Origin: Sphingomonas sp. QA11
GTDB lineage: Bacteria > Pseudomonadota > Alphaproteobacteria > Sphingomonadales > Sphingomonadaceae
Assembly: GCF_028473665.1 (NCBI RefSeq)
Contig: NZ_CP098774.1
Location: 4,149,501 to 4,213,500 of the forward strand
Direction of reading: 5' to 3'
Length of the DNA: 64,000 nt
The translations under genes were made by a program, and so were the position numbers. Positions 59,835-64,000 of this stretch are shown here, piece by piece. Position 1 is the first letter of the stretch. Each line of letters starts with the position of its first letter. The notes under the pieces were generated by a model that searched no databases, was not told the origin of the DNA, and saw only the letters and a program-made list of their open reading frames with translations.

Positions 59835-59852
59835 ATGACGCTTCCATGACGA
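59835..59852 (-). promoter_or_regulatory. candidate PHO box for btaAB
   Basis: On the minus strand TCGTCAT-GGAA-GCGTCAT: two GTCAT-cored heptamers at an 11-nt period, matching CTGTCAT-N4-CTGTCAT at 5/7 each. It is 59 nt upstream of the btaA ATG and after the fasciclin terminator, i.e. where btaAB's own promoter should be. Confidence 0.5.
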
Positions 59853-59860
59853 GCTTGCGT

Positions 59861-59902
59861 CGAAATGAAAAGGACCTGCCGGCGAAGGGGGCCGGCAGGT
59901 CC
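59861..59902 (-). terminator. Rho-independent terminator after the fasciclin gene
   Basis: On the minus strand a perfect 12-bp stem (59891-59902 with 59872-59883, 7-nt loop) is followed by TTTTCATTTC. It isolates btaAB from the upstream fasciclin transcript. Confidence 0.8.
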
Positions 59903-60033
59903 GGTACGCACGGCACCGCAAAGGAGGGGGAATGGCGGCGCCTGGTTACTCGCCTTTCGCTTGGGAAGGAAAGACAAAGGCTAATACGCGCGTGGAGTCC
60001 GCTCGGATGCATACCCGCGCATATTTTTTCTGA

Positions 60034-60588
60034 TCAGGGCATCATCACCGTGTCGATGACATGGATCACGCCGTTCGACTGGATCACGTTCGCGATGGTG
60101 ATCCTGCCCTTATGGCCCTTGGCGTCCTCGATCGCCCAGCCCGTGCCGCTCTTCATGAAGGTCAGCGTGCCGCCCTGGACGGTGGCATAGGTCGCCTTGC
60201 CCATATGCGCCCTCGCCTTGGCCGCGATATCGGCCGCGGTGATGCGGCCGGGCACCACATGATAGGTCAGCACGCTGGTCAGCGTGCCCTTGTTCTCGGG
60301 CTTCAGCAGCGTCTCGACGGTACCCTTCGGCAGTTTGGCGAAGGCAGCGTTGGTCGGCGCGAAGACGGTGAAGGGGCCAGGCCCGGACAGGGTGTCGACC
60401 AGCCCGGCGGCCTTCACCGCGGCGACCAGGGTAGTGTGATCCTTCGAATTGACCGCGTTCTCGACGATGTTCCTGGTCGGATACATCGCCGCCCCGCCAA
60501 CCATCGGATTGGTCTGGGCACTGCTTATTGAAGCGCCACTCACCGCGACGGCGGCAGCGACGATGGCGATTCGGACGGATCGGTGCAT
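60034..60588 (-). CDS. secreted fasciclin-domain protein
   Basis: 184 residues: signal peptide (1-24), a short spacer, then one FAS1 domain with TVFAPTNAAFAKLPKGTVETLL (H1) and GVIHVIDTVMMP (H2), LTYHVVPGRI between. FAS1 proteins are adhesive or matrix-binding. It lies downstream of an ECF sigma/RskA pair and is a likely target, as in mycobacterial SigK-RskA-MPT70. On the minus strand GCGTCC at 60651-60656 and CGTATC at 60630-60635 (15 nt apart) could be an ECF-type promoter. AGGAG precedes the ATG. Confidence 0.9.
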   Translation of the reverse strand: MHRSVRIAIVAAAVAVSGASISSAQTNPMVGGAAMYPTRNIVENAVNSKDHTTLVAAVKAAGLVDTLSGPGPFTVFAPTNAAFAKLPKGTVETLLKPENKGTLTSVLTYHVVPGRITAADIAAKARAHMGKATYATVQGGTLTFMKSGTGWAIEDAKGHKGRITIANVIQSNGVIHVIDTVMMP

Positions 60589-60669
60589 GGATGCTCTCCT
60601 GTACGGGCGCCCGGCTGGGGCGCGGTACAGATACGGCCGGACTCCGATAAGGACGCAGGCGCGCCGGTA

Positions 60670-61419
60670 TCAAACTTGCGAGAGGGCACCCGTCGCGACG
60701 ACCGGGCCGGTCGGCAAGCCGGTCGGCGAGCCGCCGATCGGCTCGAGCGACACCGCTAGAGTCGCCCCCGCGGCAAGCCGCGCGCGATTGGCGCTGTTGA
60801 CCGCGAGGGAAGATCCGCCGGCCGAGCGCAGCAGGCCAAGCGAATGCGGCACGCCGTCGCCGCCGATCACCCACAATTCGGCGCTGCGATTGGCGTCGGC
60901 AAGCGCCGCCGCGGTAAGGCGCAATGCCCCCGAGCCCGGATCATAGACCGCGGTCACCGGCGTTCCCTTCTCGACCGGATCGATCGAGGCGACGAGCATC
61001 TTCGCCGGCACCGCGGCGACCGGCGCGGTCGGCGTCGCAGCCGGCCGGACCGGATGCGGCACATAGCTGATCGGACGCAGCACCACGAAGAGCAGCAGGG
61101 CGGCGGCCGCGACGCTTGAGACGCCTGCTATCGCCGGCCAGAAGAAGTGGCGCCGCGGCGGCGTCGGGACGGCCATGGCGGCCGGCCCGTCGATCGACCA
61201 TTCGACCCGCTCGAGCACGCCAGCGGGCGCGGGGATCGCCGGCCAGAGATCGAACAATTGCGCAAGATGGCCGCGCCACCGCTCGACATCCTGCGCGAAA
61301 CCGGTCTCGGCAAGCACCCGGCGCAACGCGCGCGAGCGCTCCTCGCCCTCGAGCAGTCCCAAAGCGAGTTCGGCCGCGGCCATGTCGGGCGTGTCGTCCA
61401 GGGTGCGATCGTCGCTCAC
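60670..61419 (-). CDS. rskA: RskA-type anti-sigma factor
   Basis: Membrane anti-sigma factor that holds the adjacent ECF sigma. 249 residues: an N-terminal cytoplasmic zinc-less domain (AAELALGLLEGEERSRAL, VERWRGHLAQLFDLWPAIPAPAGV), one membrane helix (about 92-112), and a periplasmic RskA C-terminal domain (KGTPVTAVYDPGSGALRL, AELWVIGGDGVPHSLGLL, TLAVSLEPIGGSPTGLPTGPVVATG). GTG 61419 overlaps the sigma stop (GTGA); a GTG further upstream is less likely. Confidence 0.91.
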   Translation of the reverse strand: MSDDRTLDDTPDMAAAELALGLLEGEERSRALRRVLAETGFAQDVERWRGHLAQLFDLWPAIPAPAGVLERVEWSIDGPAAMAVPTPPRRHFFWPAIAGVSSVAAAALLLFVVLRPISYVPHPVRPAATPTAPVAAVPAKMLVASIDPVEKGTPVTAVYDPGSGALRLTAAALADANRSAELWVIGGDGVPHSLGLLRSAGGSSLAVNSANRARLAAGATLAVSLEPIGGSPTGLPTGPVVATGALSQV

Positions 61420-62000
61420 CGGTCGAGACACTCCCTGAGCTTGGCAAGACCGCGCCTGACCCAGCTCTTCATCGTGCCGAGCGGCACGGATTCACGTTCG
61501 GCGAGTTCGGCATAGGTCACGCCGTCGAAAAAGGCGGTACGGATCGCGCCGCGCTGGCGCTCCTCAAGCCCTTCGAGGCATCCGTGGAGCCGGTGCGCCT
61601 CCTCGTCTGCCGCCAGCGTCTCGCTGACCAGCGGGGCTTCGTCCGCAATCGGCGGCGCGTCCTCGATCGGGGTCGACCGGCGGATGCCCTGCGCGCGGCG
61701 CCAGTCGATCGCGCGGTTGCGCGCGATCGTGGCGAGCCACGTTATCGGGCTCGCGCGGTGCGGCTCATAGGCGCCCGCCCGTTTCCAGATCGTCAGATAC
61801 ACGTCGTGCAACACATCTTCAGCCGCCTGCCTTTCGCCGCAGATACGGTAGCAGATGCCGAAAAGCTTCGCGGAGGTGAGCGAATAAAGATCGCGAAAGG
61901 CACCGCGATCCTCATGCCCGGTAAGGACCAGCGCCTCGACCAGCCGAAGGCGGGCATCGCCTGCGGACCGTAGCTGGGGTACTTGGGGCAAATCCGTCAC
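61416..62000 (-). CDS. ECF-type RNA polymerase sigma factor (SigK-like)
   Basis: 194 residues: sigma-70 region 2 (AFRDLYSLTSAKLFGICYRICGERQAAEDVLHDVYLTIWKRA, ITWLATIARNRAIDWRR) and region 4 (LEERQRGAIRTAFFDGVTYAELAERESVPLGTMKSWVRRGLAKLRE). This matches the group that partners with RskA anti-sigma factors. GTG start at 62000; translationally coupled to rskA. Its target is probably the fasciclin gene and itself (inference). Confidence 0.93.
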   Translation of the reverse strand: MTDLPQVPQLRSAGDARLRLVEALVLTGHEDRGAFRDLYSLTSAKLFGICYRICGERQAAEDVLHDVYLTIWKRAGAYEPHRASPITWLATIARNRAIDWRRAQGIRRSTPIEDAPPIADEAPLVSETLAADEEAHRLHGCLEGLEERQRGAIRTAFFDGVTYAELAERESVPLGTMKSWVRRGLAKLRECLDR

Positions 62001-62181
62001 ATCCCGAGGCTAGCCTGCGCGGGAGGGCGCGGCAATCCCACGCTCTCCCAATCGGTTATTTCTCGGCTGGCGCTGATAGCTGAGCTTCGCGCCGCAACCG
62101 ACTCTAGCCTGTAGCGTTCGCCGCGCGCTTTGCGTAAAGGGCCCCGCATCCGCTTTCGCCGAGTAAAGGAGCGCGTCGTTC

Positions 62182-62634
62182 ATGCGCATCGCCATAGCAT
62201 CCGATCATGCCGCCTTCGCGCTGAAGGAGATGCTGGTCGCGTGGCTGGGCGAACAAGGGCATGAGGTCGCCGATCTCGGTCCGCATTCGGATGCGCGGGT
62301 GGACTATCCCGATTATGGCTATGCGCTTGCCGGCCATGTCGCGGCCGGCAAGGCCGATCGCGGCATCGCGCTGTGCGGCTCGGGCATCGGCATTTCGATC
62401 GCGGTCAATCGCCATCCCGCCGCGCGCTGCGCGCTGGTCGGCGAGCCGCTGTCGGCCGCGCTCTGCCGCGAACATAACGACGCCAATATTCTTGCCATGG
62501 GGGCCCGCCTTACCGGCGAGGACATGGCAAAAGCCTGCGTCACCGCTTTCCTGACCACCGAATTCGCCGGTGGCCGCCACACCCCGCGCGTCGAGATGCT
62601 CGGCGCGCCCAGCTTCGCGAAGGAACCCGCATGA
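62182..62634 (+). CDS. rpiB: ribose-5-phosphate isomerase B
   Basis: Interconverts ribose-5- and ribulose-5-phosphate. 150 residues beginning MRIAIASDHAAFALKEML with the HAAF-type phosphate site, YPDYGYALAGHVAAG, the active-site ALCGSGIGISIAVNRHP with Cys, and EHNDANILAMGARL. AAAGGAG 9 nt before ATG. Overlaps glyA by 4 nt (ATGA); the pair rpiB-glyA is common in alphaproteobacteria. Confidence 0.95.
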   Translation: MRIAIASDHAAFALKEMLVAWLGEQGHEVADLGPHSDARVDYPDYGYALAGHVAAGKADRGIALCGSGIGISIAVNRHPAARCALVGEPLSAALCREHNDANILAMGARLTGEDMAKACVTAFLTTEFAGGRHTPRVEMLGAPSFAKEPA

Positions 62635-63947
62635 GCACGAACCCCCGCAGCCTCAACGACGTCCAGCCCGACGGTTTCTTCACCCGCGGCCTCGCCGAGG
62701 CCGACCCGGCCGTGTTCGGCGGCGTCGCCCATGAACTGAAGCGCGAGCAGACCCAGATCGAGCTGATCGCGTCCGAGAACATCGTCTCCAAGGCAGTGCT
62801 TCAGGCCCAGGGCTCGGTCTTCACCAACAAATATGCCGAAGGCTATCCCGGCAAGCGCTATTATCAGGGCTGCGAACCGTCGGACGAGGTCGAGAGTCTC
62901 GCGATCGAGCGCGCGAAGAAGCTGTTCAACTGCAACTTCGCCAACGTCCAGCCGCATTCGGGCGCTCAGGCTAACGGCGCGGTGATGCTCGCCCTGGTCA
63001 AGCCGGGCGAGACGATCATGGGCCTCAGCCTCGATGCCGGCGGCCATCTGACTCACGGCGCCAAGGCGGCGATGTCGGGCAAATGGTTCAACGCGGTGGC
63101 TTACGGCGTCGACCCGGTCACCCACCTGATCGATTTCGACCAGGTCGCCGCCCTCGCGCGCGAGCACAAGCCGAAGCTGATCATCGCCGGCGGCTCGGCC
63201 TATCCGCGCCAGATCGATTTCGCCAAGTTCCGCGCCATCGCTGACGAGGTCGGCGCGATCTTCATGGTCGACATGGCGCATTTCGCCGGCATCGTCGCGG
63301 GCGGCCTGCACCCCTCGCCGATCGAGCACGCCCATGTCGTGACCACCACCACGCACAAGACGCTGCGCGGCCCGCGCGGCGGCATGGTGCTGACCAATGA
63401 CGAGGCGATCGCCAAGAAGATCAATTCGGCGGTGTTCCCGGGTCTCCAGGGCGGCCCGCTGATGCACGTCATCGCCGCCAAGGCGGTCGCGTTCGGCGAG
63501 GCGCTCCAGCCCGAGTACAACAGCTACATCGCCGCGGTGGTGGAGAACGCCAAGGTGCTGGCCGCGACGCTCAAGGAGCGCGGCGCCGAGGTCGTGTCGG
63601 GCGGCACCGACACGCATCTCGCGCTGATCGACCTGACCCCGCTCGGCGTGACCGGCAAGGACGCCGACGAGGCGCTGGAGCGTGCCGGCATCACCTGCAA
63701 CAAGAACGGCATCCCCAACGATCCGCTGCCGCCGACCAAGACGAGCGGCATCCGCGTCGGGTCGCCGGCCGGCACGACGCGCGGCTTCGGCCCCGCCGAA
63801 TTCCGCGAGATCGGCAACATGGTCGCCGACGTGCTCGACGGCCTGCGCAAGAATGGCGAGGCGGGCGACGGACAGGTCGAGGCAGCCGTGCGCGAGCGGG
63901 TGCTGGCGCTGTGCGCGCGCTTCCCGATCTACCCGGAAGGCATCTAG
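62631..63947 (+). CDS. glyA: serine hydroxymethyltransferase
   Basis: PLP enzyme exchanging serine and glycine with tetrahydrofolate, main source of one-carbon units. 438 residues: QIELIASENIVSKAVLQAQGS, YAEGYPGKRYYQGCE, ANVQPHSGAQANGAVMLAL, DMAHFAGIVAGGLHPSP, VTTTTHKTLRGPRGG with the PLP lysine, and the C-terminal FPIYP end. Complete and standard. Translationally coupled to rpiB. Only 53 nt follow in the window and hold nothing I can identify. Confidence 0.97.
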   Translation: MSTNPRSLNDVQPDGFFTRGLAEADPAVFGGVAHELKREQTQIELIASENIVSKAVLQAQGSVFTNKYAEGYPGKRYYQGCEPSDEVESLAIERAKKLFNCNFANVQPHSGAQANGAVMLALVKPGETIMGLSLDAGGHLTHGAKAAMSGKWFNAVAYGVDPVTHLIDFDQVAALAREHKPKLIIAGGSAYPRQIDFAKFRAIADEVGAIFMVDMAHFAGIVAGGLHPSPIEHAHVVTTTTHKTLRGPRGGMVLTNDEAIAKKINSAVFPGLQGGPLMHVIAAKAVAFGEALQPEYNSYIAAVVENAKVLAATLKERGAEVVSGGTDTHLALIDLTPLGVTGKDADEALERAGITCNKNGIPNDPLPPTKTSGIRVGSPAGTTRGFGPAEFREIGNMVADVLDGLRKNGEAGDGQVEAAVRERVLALCARFPIYPEGI

Positions 63948-64000
63948 CAACTTCCGTTCGCGCGGGGTAGCGAACGAGCGACGTCGAGCGCGGGTATCGA

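Noticed and set aside
1..64000. CRISPR array
   Set aside because: No regularly spaced direct repeats of 24-40 nt were seen; the repeats present are inverted or tandem without spacers, and no cas genes occur.

Overview
The window looks like a chromosomal segment of a GC-rich alphaproteobacterium, most probably a sphingomonad (Sphingomonadales). Seen in the sequence: a CcrM-type adenine methyltransferase with GANTC sites in its own leader, a three-piece proton-translocating transhydrogenase, a tiny aa3-oxidase subunit IV gene, an EipA/DUF1134 protein, a betaine-lipid btaAB pair and many ATGA/GTGA start-stop overlaps. The genus assignment is inference from gene content and style; no rRNA is present.

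Layout. 1-1667: start of coxA (cut by the window edge) and coxB, both minus. 1866-6389: plus-strand run pyrE-pdxJ-(hairpin repeat)-acpS-lepB-AI-2E family transporter-maiA. 6386-18078: an envelope/glycan region with two GT4 glycosyltransferases, a polytopic membrane protein, a DUF2141 secreted protein, a 606-residue GT-C-like membrane protein, a broken membrane-protein gene with an in-frame TGA, a GT39-like protein, a Tat-exported PhoD phosphatase with a candidate PHO box, and an OafA-type acyltransferase. 18219-25728: a NIPSNAP gene, then a minus-strand CzcCBA heavy-metal efflux operon flanked by a His-rich secreted protein and, downstream, a DUF190-like fragment and a ZIP transporter. 25913-34975: tRNA-Ser(GCT), eipA, BLUF photosensor with dihydroorotase, ygfZ, DUF1993, ugd, ompA, cold-shock protein, a spermidine-synthase-like protein and a UBP zinc finger. 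35051-44344: small secreted proteins, a dapF-like epimerase, GST, DUF2339, DUF2855, an XRE regulator, tRNA-Val(TAC) and a winged-helix regulator. 44574-47978: pntB-pntAB-PH domain gene-pntAA-subunit IV (all minus). 48122-56975: sigma-54 type response regulator, folP, ccrM, rnhB, a ThiD-VOC fusion, DUF1272, glmM and a DAACS symporter. 57006-57880: a 26-residue membrane ORF behind a tandem repeat, a 27-bp perfect inverted repeat and an AT-richer non-coding stretch. 57881-63947: btaB-btaA with a candidate PHO box, a fasciclin gene with its terminator, a RskA-like anti-sigma factor and ECF sigma factor, rpiB and glyA.

How it fits together. Most genes are housekeeping (respiration, pyrimidine, PLP, folate, thiamine, serine/glycine, peptidoglycan precursor supply). 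The accessory parts concern the envelope: surface glycans, metal export, and a likely phosphate-starvation response in which PhoD releases phosphate and BtaA/BtaB replace phospholipid by betaine lipid. I found no intact transposase, integrase, phage module, CRISPR array or toxin-antitoxin pair. The most interesting items are the paired PHO-box candidates (phoD and btaAB), the ccrM control region carrying a perfect DnaA box and three GANTC sites, the ThiD-VOC fusion, the BLUF-pyrC pairing, and the PH-domain gene inside the transhydrogenase operon.
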